64,000 bases of DNA from Rotaria sordida (lineage: Eukaryota > Rotifera > Eurotatoria > Philodinida > Philodinidae), in contig CAJNOL010000232.1 in assembly GCA_905250125.1 (NCBI GenBank), positions 124,001 through 188,000 of the forward strand. Direction: 5' to 3'. Position 1 is the first letter of the stretch. Each line of letters starts with the position of its first letter. Of this stretch, positions 28,585 through 42,007 are shown in pieces. The translations under genes were made by a program, and so were the position numbers. The notes below the pieces were generated by a model. The model saw nothing but the letters and a program-made list of their open reading frames with translations, did not search any database and had not been told where the DNA came from.

Positions 28585-30138
28585 ATGGGAAATTCTTTAC
28601 CTCAAATAAATTCTCAACGAACGATAAGAACATCTACAAGTGAATCAGAATATTCAACATTAAAAAAATCAACTAGTTTACGAGAATATAATCGTAGTAC
28701 ATCATTAATTACTAGTTGTATAAATAATAATAATAATCGAAGAAACATTTCAATTTCAAGGCCACGAACAATAGCCCCAACTGATGCCGAAATAATTGAT
28801 ATTCATGCACTACGTTGTAACACATCAAATACAAATGAAGGTGAAAAGAAGTTATTGAAACAACTTGACTATATTCATTCATGTGTACGAAAAGATAAAG
28901 GTTTATTTGGTAAGTATCAACATTCAGAAAATAAAAAAACATACTAAAATCTTTTATTTACTTTAATCAAAAAAACACAAAAAGGTATGATGACGGAAAA
29001 TTTACAAAATAAACATATTTTTTCAAATGATGAACCAGAAAATACACATGTATTAGAACAAACACCAGATGATTATAATATGGATTATGAATCAATTTAT
29101 TTACAAACACCTGATGGAGAATTTATACATTCTTATTGGATTTATCAAATGGGTGATGTTAATTCAACCATGACAGTTTTATATTTACATGGTGCAGGTG
29201 GAAATATTTCACATCGACTTGAAGTTCTACGACTTTTCTATGAAAATCTTCATTGTAATATTTTAATTATTGACTATCGGGGTTAGTAGGAATTATCCTT
29301 TTTCTTTGACGTAATATCATCTGATGCAGAAATGTCTTAAGGTCGCCAGGAATGAAAGAGAGCATGATGACTCAAGAGACTAATTAGAAAATTTTCTTGA
29401 GATTGACTGAACTTTGGAAGGGTTGAGTATATTTTTTTTCTTTTGGAATTAGTGAATAAATCCGTTGAAGAAAAAAAAGAAGATATGAGGAAGGTGGGGG
29501 GGGGGGCGAGTCATTGCCTTAGGGACACCTTTGTTCTGATATAAATATATGTCTAGACAAGCATAATTGATTTATTTATCTAATTAGGCTTTGGTAAAAG
29601 TTCGGGCTCTCCAACTGAACTTGGCCTTTATATTGATGCTCAGACAGCATATGATTATTTAATATATAAACAAAAAATTTTGCCTGAAAATATAATTGTT
29701 CTTGGTACAAGTCTTGGTGCATCTGTTGCTATTCAACTTGTTAGTGATCCATTAAATCATGTTAAATTAGCTATATTTGAAAATGCTTTTATATCTGTAC
29801 CTGAAATAGCAAAATATTTTTTAACCTATGCTAAAAGTGTTATTGGTATAACAAAATCTATTGGTTTTATTTATTTATTTGATTCATTAACAAAAGTACG
29901 TCGTGTTGAATGTCCATGTATGTATTTAACTGGTTTACTTGATCCTATTATACCACCATGGATGTCAAATACATTATATAATGAAACACGTTCATCAAGT
30001 AAACGTCAATTATATGAATTTCCATTTGGTAAACATAATGATTTACCAATAATGAAAGATTATTTTGAAAATATACAAACATTTATTAATGAATTATCAT
30101 TAAAAAAATCTGACATAGAACAAACGGTGCTTAGATAA
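28585..30138 (+). CDS. ABHD13: ABHD13-type alpha/beta hydrolase
   Basis: Exons 28585-28909, 28985-29281 and 29588-30138 join to 1173 nt, or 390 residues. The C-terminal 240 residues are a complete alpha/beta-hydrolase fold of the Bem46/ABHD13 family. They contain the oxyanion HG motif YLHGAGGNISHRL, then IIDYRGFGKSSGSPTELGLY, the nucleophile elbow GTSLG (S249), acid D326 in TGLLDPIIPP and catalytic H357 in FGKHND. All triad residues are present, so it should be an active serine hydrolase; its substrate is unknown. The N-terminal ~110 residues (MGNSLPQ...) are Ser/Asn/Arg-rich and lack the transmembrane anchor of vertebrate ABHD13. Gly2 might be acylated, but the context is weak (Pro at position 6). 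The start at 28585 follows a (TA)n tract and is the first ATG in frame. Intron 2 (29282-29587) has a ten-base G run. Confidence 0.9.
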
Positions 30139-32086
30139 TTAATTTATTCTTCTGTTGTTATATAAATATATAGATATATATATATTTGTTTATACATATC
30201 AACAGATATACATATATATATATATATAAATAATGTCAATAATTTTTTGGAATTTTTGTAAAGAAAATAATGAATAAATAGTTGTGCTTTCTTTGGCTCA
30301 AAACATTTATTTAATTGAAAGGAAAAAAAAACCATTCATGTAAATTCTTTTTTTTTTAAACTTTATGATCATTAAAGAGAAAAAAAGGTATTACAATATG
30401 GTTAATAGATTAACCACTGTTTACAATATGCTTGAATTGTCATCGATCTATCAGACAATAGCGACAAAACCAGATGACAACGAAATCTTTCCAAGTACAA
30501 GCCCTTGAGTTGCACTTAAAAATGAACTTTAGTGTCAATAGTAGCGTTATTTTGGAGTGTCTGTCTCCTCTATGCACATAGTCTGGAAGTTGGACCCCTC
30601 CCGAATGGAAGACCATGAGCTTTCCAAACATTTTTTTTCTTGTAAAAAATTCTGATTTCCCAGCACTTGGTTGTTAAAAATGCCTGTTTTAATACCAGAA
30701 AAGTTTTTTAAAAATTCTTAGTTTTCTAGGTAAATGTTAACAAAAAAACTAGTCTGTAATAGAAAGCCACGATCGTTTATTCAAAGGAGAGGTTTACTTA
30801 TTCTACTATTGTTTCTTTTCGCTGAGTGCTAAAATAAGAAAATCGATATAATTACATCTATTTGAGTCTTGTAGTGATTAACCCTCCCCTGCCCCACTCC
30901 CATAGTAAAAGATTTCCGGTCTTCTATTGTAGTCCAGTTATTTCAATAATTTTTCATTGTAAGGATTTTGAAAGTTTGAAAAGTCGAGAAATAATGCTGA
31001 TCTCAATTTTTTAGAACTTTCAGCTCAAGATTCTGAAAACTAGGTATATTCTGATGTAAACATATTAAATAAATAAAGACCGAATTTTTTAAGAATTTAA
31101 TTAATTAAGAGAGGAAAAGTATTTTATTATATTCGACGCATCATTCCTTCACGAGGATCTTCTATTGTATGGGAACGAAATACATTTCTTTTGTGAGAGT
31201 CAACGCACATTGTATGAAAAGAAAAACGTGCTACGATGCACATCTATCATTATCTAACAGTCATGTGTCAAAATCAGATGATGTCATAAGACAATTTATT
31301 ATTCTACGAAATAAATATAGTCTCACTAGTTCAGCAAAATTTGACTTGAACATTATTCTTTATTTCGATCAATGACATACAGTTTTATTCACTTTAAGGG
31401 ATAGTGAATAATGGAGCCTGTCTGATCTAAAATTTTCACACCTGCACTCACCAAGTTCTAATGAACAATGATGAAATTGATCTGTACGTAAGAAGAAGGC
31501 TAAAATTAGACTTTAGTGTTATAGATAATTATGGCATTAATACGTTTGAAATTCAAACTAGATTTTCATTTGAGATTAATGCAAAAAAAAAATTTATATG
31601 CACGCTCACATAAGCGATATCTATCATTATTACTGTTACATGTAGTAGTTTAGCATATTAAAAAACATTAAACTTTTCATCATATTTATCTTTCTTATCA
31701 CGTCTTGAAAGACATAAATCAATATAGACCTAGTTATTTTTTGCGTTTCTCTGTCAATTTATATAGAAAAAAAAAGTATCAAACAGACTCGAAGAAAGAA
31801 TGATCCTTGACCTTTACAGAATCAAAACTTGAGTATATATTTATTGATTGTTTCGACTATTTTTTAAATGTAATTACTCAATATTTCATCAACTTTCATT
31901 AACATGAAATAGAAACAAAATAATTTTTTCTTTCATCATTCTTTGATATTCTTATGAAAGAACCCGACTCGTATGTCATCATAAAATGAGAAAATTTATC
32001 TCTTACATCAGCTTGTTAGTTGTTTTTTGAATGAAATATATAAAAAGTTTGAAAAAAAAATCGAATTCTATTCTTTTTAAACAACA
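30139..32086. other. Intergenic between ABHD13 and GARS
   Basis: (TA)n tracts at 30166-30230 and AATAAA near 30271 probably belong to the ABHD13 3' end. The rest is AT-rich with no recognisable gene; the frames at 30440-30631 (-) and 31169-31375 (+) have no family signal. Confidence 0.45.
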
Positions 32087-35000
32087 ATGCTCGAAGAAAT
32101 GAATATAGATCGTTCTGAAATAGAAAATTTACTAAGACGAAGGTTTTTTTATGATCAATCGTTTTCAATATATGGTGGTGTCAATGGTCTATATGATTAT
32201 GGTCCAGTTGGTTGTGCAATAAAAGCAAATATTTTAAGTCTATGGCGTCGACATTTTATTTTAGAAGACCAAATGCTTGAAATTGATTGTTCTATCTTAA
32301 CACCTGAAATTGTATTTAAGTAATTTTGTTTTTTATAAAAATTTATGTAAAAAGGAATTATTACTGTTATATTCTTGTAGAGCATCTGGTCATATTGATC
32401 GATTTACAGATTTTATGTTGAAAGATATTCAAACAGGTGAATGTTTTCGAGCTGATCATTTAATTGAAGGTAAATGAAAAATTATATTTTTATCAAATTA
32501 ATTCTTTTCTTTTTTGTTTTTATCGAATAGATCATCTTGAAAAATTACTTGAAATAAAAGATATTTCTGATGAAAAGAAAACTGAAATTAAACGAATATT
32601 ACCACAAGTAAATTTCGACAATGAAATCATATGAATATAATTGATTATTATATTTAGATTGGTAATATGAATGCTACAGATTTACAGCAACTTATAGAAC
32701 AATATAATATAAAATCACCTAATACAAATAATAATCTTTCAGAACCTATTGCTTTTAATTTAATGTTTTCGACTCCAATTGGTCCGACAGGTCAAATGAA
32801 AGGGTTAATTAAATGTTCAATTTTTAAAAAATATTTTCTAATATTTAAAAATCTTATTATTTATTTTAGTTATCTTCGACCAGAAACTGCTCAAGGCATG
32901 TTTGTTAATTTTAAAAGATTATTAGAATTTAATCAAGGTCGATTACCATTTGCGGCTGCTCAAATTGGTACTTCATTTCGAAATGAAATATCACCACGAT
33001 CAGGTTTACTTCGAGTTCGGTACATTAGTTTTGTATTTAAAAATTTTTCTTTTAATATTATTCTAATTCAAAAACTAATAGTTTCGAATTAGGAAAAAGT
33101 TTACCCTTCAGGAAATATTTGAATCATTCTTTTGAAGAATCATCTATGTCATTTGCTATTTCATTGGTTTTCTTTCTTTGTCTTTAAAATTGTCATACAA
33201 TCGAGAGAATATTCAGTGAAGTTGAAAGATAAGATACAATTAAACTATTTTCAGCATTCGTCATAATTTGTTTCACAGAGAAGAGATTCAAATTTCTATT
33301 TATAATCATTTTTCTAAAGAAACGAGGCTCTTTCTCGAGGTTTCACTTTCACAGAAGACGACCATCTTAACTGTTTAAAATACAATTTATAGTTTCCAGC
33401 GGAATGATTTTAGATATGATGCGAATAAATTCTGGAATAGTTTCCTCTAGATCGGGATTCGAAAAACTAAAATCATTTGAGACCTGGGCCAATATGAAAA
33501 AAAGCTGTCGGGATTGGATCGGGGACCAATAAAACTTGATCCCGCCGGTCTCAATCCAGATCACCATAGCTGAGTGGCTACGTAGTCTGTCACATATCCA
33601 CAAGATACTGTATTCAAACTTTGGCACCATGAGTTCATAAAATGAATCTGGGCAAGCAACTACTTGCTATTTGTCTCGGATCACCCATCCGATAGCATGC
33701 TGACTATCTTGTGATATACACGTGTATTTGTGGTTAGTTAGTGCGTGTGGATAGCTCTGCATCAGGCTGACTTTCTGTGTGGAATCACAGCTAGTTTCAG
33801 TTATAGGGAAGACGTCGGACTATTGAATATACCGGTAGGCAGCATTCCGTACTGAAAGATAAGGGTATTCTTCGAGTATGTTCATATAGTCATTGCGCCA
33901 TAACTACACTGAGTCCATGATCATTAATCTGAAAATGCACATTGTTAAACTAGATCTGATGACCGATGATAAATAATTACCTGTCTCGAATCGAGATTGC
34001 GTCTAAAAAAAAACTTGTATCTGCACATCTCTAGTGTTAATAGAATAGATATATTCATCACTGCTATTGAAATCTATTCATTGTCTTTTTTTGTTTCTAG
34101 TGAGTTTGCAATGGCAGAAATCGAATACTTTGTTGATCCAAGTGACAAGACTCATTCGAAATTTGAAACTGTTGCTGATCTAGAAATTCAACTTTATTCA
34201 GCTATCAATCAAATAAATGGTGAATCGGCTCAATTAATTCGTTTAGATGATGCTGTTCGTTTGAAATTAATTAATAATGAAACTCTTGCTTATTTTCTTG
34301 GTCGAATTTATTTATTTTTAATTAAAATTGGTATTGATAAAAATCGAATTCGTTTTCGTCAACATATGAGCAATGAAATGTCTCATTATGCTTGTGATTG
34401 TTGGGATGCTGAATGTAAAATAAGTTATGGTTGGATTGAATGTATTGGTTGTGCTGATCGATCATGTTACGATTTAGCACAACATATAAAATTTAGTGAT
34501 CAACGACTTGTTGCTGAACGACAATTATCTATACCTAAACAAATTCAAGTTGGTGAAAAAAGATTAAATTGTAAAATGATTGGTCAATTATTTCGTAAAG
34601 ATGCTTCAATAGTAATAGAATATTTACAAAATTTATCTGAGAATGAAGCTCGAATTTTACATGAAAAACTTCAACAAAGGTATAAGACATTTCACATTTC
34701 AACAATAACAACAAAAAACAACGGTTACTTCTTTTTGTTTTTAGTGATGAAAAAATTACTATCGATAATAAAGAATTTATTATTACAAAATTAATTTTTA
34801 CATTTGAAACAATTCAAAAAACAATTCAAGGTATATATTTTTATCATTTTTAATATCTTATTCGATTAGTTCATTATTAGTGGAAGAATTTATTCCATCC
34901 GTAATTGAACCAACATTTGGTATTGGTCGTATAATGTATACTATGTTAGAACATAACTTTAAAATTCGTCCACAAGATAATCAACGAAAGGTAAAAATCT

Positions 35001-36738
35001 TTTTTTATATCTTCTAAGTGTTCCTAAAATGTTTGCAACATGATTTATTTCGTACATGCAAAATATAAAAATATTGACTTTTTCTTCAAAAGATGCACTG
35101 TTGAATTTTCTACAAACTTCTATTGTATAATCAGACATCTAAATGGCTGCGTTTATGGCATTTTGATTGACTATGAATTGCTCTTTTAGTATAATGTGTA
35201 GGCATTGAATCACAATTTACTTTTGTTGAATGGGAATAGTCTATCTAAGCTGTTATAGTGAAAAGAGGCCTTTCGATGGTATTCAAATTCTTATTTCAGT
35301 TGAATTATTGAGTAACACATGTTATTTGAACTTCAAATAGAAAGACAAATCTATGTGGTTTTTAAAAATACTGCAAAAATAAACTCGTTTTACGCATGAG
35401 TGAGATTTCTAGGAATACTTCTTTATCTTGAAAAGAAATGAACAAGAAAATATCATGATTGTACCCATTGATGCAACGAAGATCGTCTCAGATAATGAAA
35501 ACGTCGCTGCAAGTCTGAACCACAGTAGATTGAAGTTTCCTATTTATGACAAAGTAAAAGCATATGGAGCTCTATTTATCAATAAAAGAATGGCAGGTTA
35601 ATGTTTGTGATTAAGATTTACCAAGCTCTGCTTATAATAAAACTATCAGGCAAAAATATTCAAATTTCGCTACATTTTACCAAGTATCAGGACTTTTGAT
35701 GATTATTGTATACGCAAAATAAATAATATTGCAAAAATTTTGGAACGCTCTGTATATAAGATGATGGACAAAAGTTTAACAACGATGTATTTTTTTTCCA
35801 TAATGCTAAACATCTTGCTCGAATCTAGATAATGATTGTAATAGTCAATGAAGTTTTCTATCTAATACATTTCATTCTAGATGAACTATGATGGTAAGAT
35901 TGTTAAAAAACTGGACGCGTACGACCTTCCCTTCAAAAGTTAAAAGCATCATAACAACTGAGAACAAGGCGTTTTTTAGTCGATTTTTTGAAGGGAAGTT
36001 CGTACGCGTACAGTTTTTTAGAAATCTTTCCATCATAGTTCATCGAATATAGAATGCATTAGATAGAAAGCTTCATTGACTATTAAAATTTCTATCTATA
36101 TTTGAGTTAGATACTTAACATTATGGAAAAAAGAAATCAAAGATACGTTTTTTTGTAAAACTTTTTCCCACTATTTTAATGCATTTTTAATAATAAATTC
36201 ATTTATTTTAGTATTTTACATTACCACCTTTAATTGCGCCATATAAATGTGCTGTTTTACCATTGAGTAGTAATGCAGCATTTAACCCATTTATTAAACA
36301 AATATGTATGTTTATTCATATTTATATTTTCTTGATTTGTTTTTTCTTTGAATATTTTTAGCTGATCTTTTAACTCAAATTGGTATTTCATATAGAATTG
36401 ATTCAAGTAGTAATGCTATTGGTAGACGATATGCACGTTGTGATGAAATAGCTATTCCATTTGCAATAACAATTGATTTTGATACTTTAAGTCAACCTCA
36501 TACAATAGTATTACGTGAGCTAGATTCATTAAAACAAATTCGTGTTAAAGTAAATATTAATATTAAATTAGAAATTTTCTTTTTTGTTTCTTTTTACACA
36601 TATTTTTATATTTAGATTGATGAAATTATATTTGTTCTTCAAAATCTTTCAACAGAAAAAGTAACTTGGAATGAAATATCAAGATTATATCCGACATTTA
36701 TAGAACAACAAACTAAAAGATTAGAAAATGTAGAGTAA
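32087..36738 (+). CDS. GARS: Glycyl-tRNA synthetase, class II
   Basis: Eleven exons: 32087-32319, 32381-32469, 32531-32607, 32658-32803, 32870-33019, 34101-34679, 34745-34830, 34881-34990, 36212-36305, 36362-36549, 36616-36738. They join to 1875 nt, or 624 residues. It charges tRNA-Gly with glycine. Evidence: [13 protein letters not shown] near residue 35, [25 protein letters not shown], motif 2 [49 protein letters not shown], motif 3 [15 protein letters not shown], and a C-terminal anticodon-binding domain ([16 protein letters not shown]..., [17 protein letters not shown]). An in-frame TAA lies three codons before the ATG, so no mitochondrial presequence is encoded on this exon, and the N-terminal WHEP domain of vertebrate GARS is absent. 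The cytosolic form is therefore inferred. Introns 5 and 8 exceed 1 kb and hold repeats. Confidence 0.97.
33550..33970 (+). repeat. tRNA-like SINE candidate in GARS intron 5
   Basis: Sequence near 33568 (tagctgagtggctacg) resembles a polymerase III A box. About 50 bp on, gtattcaaacttt resembles a B box. The body from 33660 to 33960 matches, inverted, the copy in intron 6 of the sushi gene (about 4640-4880), which supports a transposed repeat. The tRNA resemblance is approximate and could be coincidental. Confidence 0.45.
35766..36172. mobile_element. Foldback element in GARS intron 8
   Basis: Arms of about 150-180 bp flank a spacer of about 55 bp. Left: ttttttccataatgctaa, aatagtcaatgaagttttct, gatgaactatgatgg, then ggacgcgtacgaccttccc. 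The right arm gives their inverses: gggaagttcgtacgcgtac, ccatcatagttcatc, aagcttcattgactatt, ttaacattatggaaaaaa. The arms are about 85 percent alike by eye. No coding capacity. Confidence 0.85.
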
Positions 36739-38685
36739 AATAAAATATTATTTAACTTTTGTTTTTCTTTTTTCAAAACGAAATAAACTCTTTCAATTGA
36801 AGTGATATATAATATAGTAACTATTCATTGAATGCACAAAGAACAACTGGTGCCACAGAGAAGAAAAAATAAGAAAATTAAAATAACAAACATATCAGTC
36901 TGTTATTCAGTTTACATATCTATATTTGATATCACTTTTAAAATAGATTACATTTTCTATTCATCATGGGCTAACATTATCGAAAGATAAGGTAGGATAA
37001 TTAGGACAAAAAATAATTATTAATGTATAATATCGATGGATAGAATCTAGGTAAACCTTGAAGTCTGTTGTTTGTCCTTGAATCAAGGACTATTTGTTTT
37101 TTCTTTTTGTAAGAGACTCTCTTCGTCCTGCGTACTATAGTTTTGTTTATTTAAATAAAAGTTATATTATTCCTGGTAAATTCATACATAATCATTCGAT
37201 GGATATTTCGATGTTAGTATATTCTGATATTAACTTACACGTCGAATTCCTTCAATCGTATTATAAGAGTTATAATTAAATTTTTGTTGAGTTTTATCAT
37301 GTGAATACTATTTCATATTAATTAAAAAAAAAGATCACATATTGTTACTGAAGCCAAATATTATATTCAACTATTTTTAGAAATAATGAGAAATGCATAG
37401 AGAATAATGCATTTTTGTTGGATTGCTTTTTTTTAAGGTCATAAAAAATTTCTAGAAAACAGAAAAAAAAAACATAGAGAATTTGTTTTTCTTTGATTTT
37501 ATTCAAATTTATTGAAGTAAATTCTTTATTGATTTGGAAAACTATGTATATGAAAACGATTTTTATTAGAACATAATAATCTTTTCGAAGATCTTTCTGA
37601 CAAATGTTTTTTTCTATTTACTATTATGTTTTAACACATACTACATGCTCACTCCTGAAATTAAAAATTATTTCTTTATTGTATCCTATTGAAAGAGTGT
37701 CTTGAAAAATTTTCTAACTCTTCCCATTTGGAAATTTTCATTGAATGATCAGTCTTGTCGAACATTTTTATACACAAAAATAAAGATTTCTATTGACATA
37801 TCATTGGATGGAAGTTTTTATATTTGATGATTACGATTAGTTTTATTATAAAGAAATAATATTAATTTTTGAATCTCATTTCGTCTTTTACATATGAAGA
37901 CATAATGTTATATTTATCAACAAATTTAACTGTTTTTTTTCTTTTATCTGAAAATGATTTTCCCATAAAAACCGACTCCAAAAATGCATCAAACTCTTAA
38001 AATAATATTATAGTAAAAGTTTTTTTTTTTCCATAGATGTTTGCTCTAATAAAATCATAATAATAAATACGTCAAATTTTTCACATACCATAACCAAATG
38101 ACTTGAAATTACTCGAAGAATTTTTCAAAGACAGATTGATTAATGATATATGAATAAAATATTCATAACATGAAAAAAGAATGTATAATAGGACATTCTT
38201 TTTCATATCTAACGTTTTTCTATATACAAAAAAAAAACTTAGTTTGAAAAACACAATCCAACAAGAGTTTTAAAGTATAGGCAGAAGTCGGAAGAGGATC
38301 AGAATAGTTTTCAATTATTGAGGGGTGTACATCCTTCGCTTTCGCAGCCTCTAAGTGTAGGGATACAAATTTGGACTTTCCGTCCTACACACGGTAATAG
38401 ACTTTGATATACAATCACAGACCGTATATCAATAACGGCTCTTTATAATATATGAACTTCGTCGTTATTGCATTTCTGAAGGGCTTCAGTAAAAAGAATA
38501 GTGAAGAAATGTGTCTCAAAATAGATAGGATAAAAACAACTACATTGTATTTCACATTTTAATCCTGCTGAAATTGAGGAGTTAACAACTTTTTTTTCTT
38601 TATAAAAAAAAATATAATTTGAAATTATAAGTCTCATTCTTTATTATCATAGAAAAATAATATTGACTATTGATGAATACAATCA
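36739..38685. other. Intergenic after GARS
   Basis: AATAAA at about 36782 probably ends the GARS transcript. The rest is AT-rich with no recognised gene or repeat. An acceptor-like ttattatcatag at about 38652 precedes the next start codon and may close a 5' untranslated intron. Confidence 0.45.
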
Positions 38686-39876
38686 ATGAATAAATTATCA
38701 GAAATAAATAGTAATTGTAAAATGAATAAATGTGCAGAAATTGATAAACAAAATATATTACATCAATGTGAAAGTACACGACAACGTCGAAATGTTTTAT
38801 CTGATGTATCAGCAGTGCGGACAAATGTTAATACATCTTCTCCAAAACATTATTATAATCAATTAACTGAACGTGTTCGAGAACTTGAAAAAGAAATTCT
38901 ACCTGATCGATATTTTTATCGAATATCACCAACTTATTCACCATTTTCACCTGTAACACCATGTTCAAATGTTAACGGATTTGGTATTTCAAATTATCCA
39001 TATTCACTAAACATTCCAATTAATTTAATTTCACCAAGTTCATCTGTACCAATACAACCATTTGGTTTATCTTCAAAAATTCTTGAACGTGCTCATGAAA
39101 TTCCTGAACGGTTAGATAATAAAAGTTAAATAAATAGTTTTTCAATATGTTAATAAGTTTTATCTAGATTTTGGATTCATTGGCAACAAAAACAAATGCA
39201 AAATCGAATAGATGAACTTGAATATATTAAAAATAAATTAACCAGTCCAAATGAAATTAATCTAACACCACCAACAACAAAACAACAAAAAAATTATTTA
39301 TTACATCGTAATGTACAAGACCACCATATCAGTCCTCCTCAAACAGCAACTTTTAATATAATAACTACAACGAATATTGACAATAAAACATCTTCATCAA
39401 ATACTAATAATCATTGTTCATTTAATTTCGATCAACAATCAATAGATAGAGTCAATAGAGATAATCTAAATGATACATCTTCACCTATCAAATCAATAGC
39501 TTCTCGTTCATCTATACAAAAACCTCAATCAACACTTGATCGTTCTCGTTTAACTATATTCTTACCATATTCATATACGAATATATCAAAGCCAACAACA
39601 TCTACTAATAATCATTGTCAATTATTAACTAAATCAATTTCAGAAAAATCAACTGATAAAAAAGATAATACAATTCAAACAATGTCATCTACTAGTAATA
39701 TTGAAGATGTTGCACAAATAGATACTGAACTTAATCTTATATTACTTTTACGAGAAAATCGAGATCAAACAAATCCATTATTATTTTCAAAAGTTACTAT
39801 TAATCGTACTGTTGAATTTCAATCATTATCATCGAACAAAGAATCATCAATATATCAAAAAAGAAATATCAATTGA
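38686..39876 (+). CDS. Unrecognised coiled-coil, Ser/Thr/Asn-rich protein
   Basis: Exons 38686-39110 and 39168-39876 join in phase 2 (CG|A) to 1134 nt, or 377 residues. I do not recognise the family. A short charged helix (YYNQLTERVRELEKEILPD, about residues 57-75) is followed by a Pro/Ser/Tyr-rich stretch. Across the junction comes a second helical segment (ILERAHEIPERFWIHWQQKQ, MQNRIDELEYIKNKL). The rest is low-complexity Ser/Thr/Asn/Gln. The two helical blocks sit on either side of the intron and read through it in frame, which supports a real gene. A scaffold or cytoskeletal role is possible but not shown. Confidence 0.65.
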
Positions 39877-41858
39877 AAGACGAAATAGTAATCTATAACT
39901 ACTTTATTCAGGGGCTTAAATAATTTTTTTTCTTTTCATGATTTTCATGTACTCGTCAAAGCCTGGCATCCCACCAACACTTTGTAAAAAAAAGAGGATT
40001 TTTAATAAAAAAAGAGGCATACAGTTCCGTCCGAAGAAAACTAAAATCCACTGGCACAATAGTCCTATAAATCCGACAAAACTCGTACACTATCAATATA
40101 GGTTGAATATGACTTGAAAGAGTAAAAAAGAAACGAAACTTCCAATTGTTCATAGAGATTTTTGCGCAATTGCTTATGTATGCATTAAAAAACTGGAAAA
40201 CATTAGAAAAATAGTCTATTCTGCTTGGGTAATATCTGACTATAATATTACTCTATCTGACTAAGCAGGTGCACAAAAATAGAAACGATCAGATTTCATT
40301 AAATGATTTTTTTTGCTTTTTGTTCCTTTTTTCAGATGACTGTACATGTGAGAAAGGTATTTTTTGTTTTTTTTCAATTTTCAGCAATTCTCCTATAATT
40401 TTGATCATTTTTCGCAAGTCAGTTTCACTTTTCCGTTTCCCAAGCGTAAATTAATACATTGGTTGCAATGATGCCTAGACAGTGGGTTTGTGAGGAATCA
40501 TTCGACCCCATGCTATCGAAAACGCTTGATTTTCCCAGTGCAATATGGTCATCTTCCTGCGTTTTAGTCAGTGGGGCGCTTCTGTTTGTTGCTATCGCAT
40601 TCCATCATATACGATATCTTCGAGGTATCATCTAATTGTTGTCAATATTAACCCATGTCAAGCAAACACGCTTGTAATTGGAGGAATACGGTGCTTCTCA
40701 TCGCCCAGTATTGCAATCGTATAACTCCGTGATCGTATACGCAGAAATATGATCGTTTATGAACAAACAGAGTTCGTCAACGGCTTTCGCTTTATTCTGT
40801 ATTTCTTCGTATACCGTTATATTTTTCCATGTACTGTTTAGAGATATACGGTCGTCCAAAATGTGATTGTATATGGAGAAACTCAGTAAGAGAGGGATTA
40901 CTTCATTTTGACAGTAAATCAATCGCGTTAGGTAATCTAGCAACATACCATGGCATCTGTAATCAACCTAGCAATTTTGAAGAATCAGATATTGCCGGAT
41001 ACAACATGAAAACTTTTATCGGTATTTGATAAGCAGAAATCTTCAACTTATGACATCATACTATCAGAAGCTATCTTGTCGAAGAAATCCTATCGGATCT
41101 GACAGGATTCTAGGATAGGTCTAACTACCCTGGAAACTTCTTCTCATTTTGACACATACGTTACTCTACCAGTTAGCTATCCATTGTTAGATTCACATCA
41201 CAAGCTTTCCTGGAGCTGAGAAAAATGGCTAAGAAAAGTAAGCTCGATATTATCATTTTACATGTCGATCTTAACCAGAAAAACTTGGCAAAATTGTGAG
41301 AGAATGATGAGTTCACATTGGAAATATAATTGAATGATTTTGTCTCCACTAGAGAGCTATAAAAATTGGGCCCTCATTAGGGATATATAATATCGCTGAA
41401 GTTGATCACTAAAATCATATAATTTAGTCTCCTTAGCTATATACCTTGACTGGTCGGCACATCAGTTTGTGTTATGTAATCTTTTTGCATGATATGGTAA
41501 CATTAATCAATATATTCATGGATGTTTTCGCCAACAAACTACTTTTTCGTGAGGAAAGAGGAAAGGGAGGGAAAAGAGGCGGAGTGGGATGCCGGGTCAA
41601 AACGAAAATAGAACTTTTCATTTGAAGAAGAAAAGACTAACACAAAAATATTGTATAATAGTTTTTTTTTAATCCAACTATTAAGATCTCTTTCGGCATA
41701 CAAAAAGAAAGAAGCAGATGAATAAATAATCATCAATTCTGTCTATAGGTTCTTTTGAACCAGTTTCATCAAAATTTCTCATGTGAAATTTTGTGACCTT
41801 TGATCTTTTATTACCAGTTGAAAAATTTCTTTTACTTGACAGGCACACAAACACACAC
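39877..41858. other. Intergenic before the 41.9 kb foldback
   Basis: No recognised gene. Frames at 40698-40946 (-), 40829-41029 (+) and 41539-41736 (-) have no identifiable motif; the first two overlap on opposite strands. The 40.4-41.1 kb part is less AT-rich than its surroundings and may be old transposon-derived sequence. Confidence 0.4.
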
Positions 41859-42007
41859 CTAACCTACGGCGCGAAAGTCTTGGTACAAATTTGTTTTTCT
41901 TATATCTTTATTAGCAAAAGCCTTACTGTTTGACAAATAATATCAAAAGAAAGTACAAACAGAGATGCTCTAAAAAGTAAAATGAGCAAGCTGCATATGG
42001 TCCTTTA

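Noticed and set aside
28712..28942. 76-codon minus-strand frame opposite ABHD13 exon 1
   Set aside because: Antisense shadow of a coding exon.
40698..41029. Two overlapping frames on opposite strands in less AT-rich DNA
   Set aside because: No motif, no splice partners; the openness of both strands is explained by composition.
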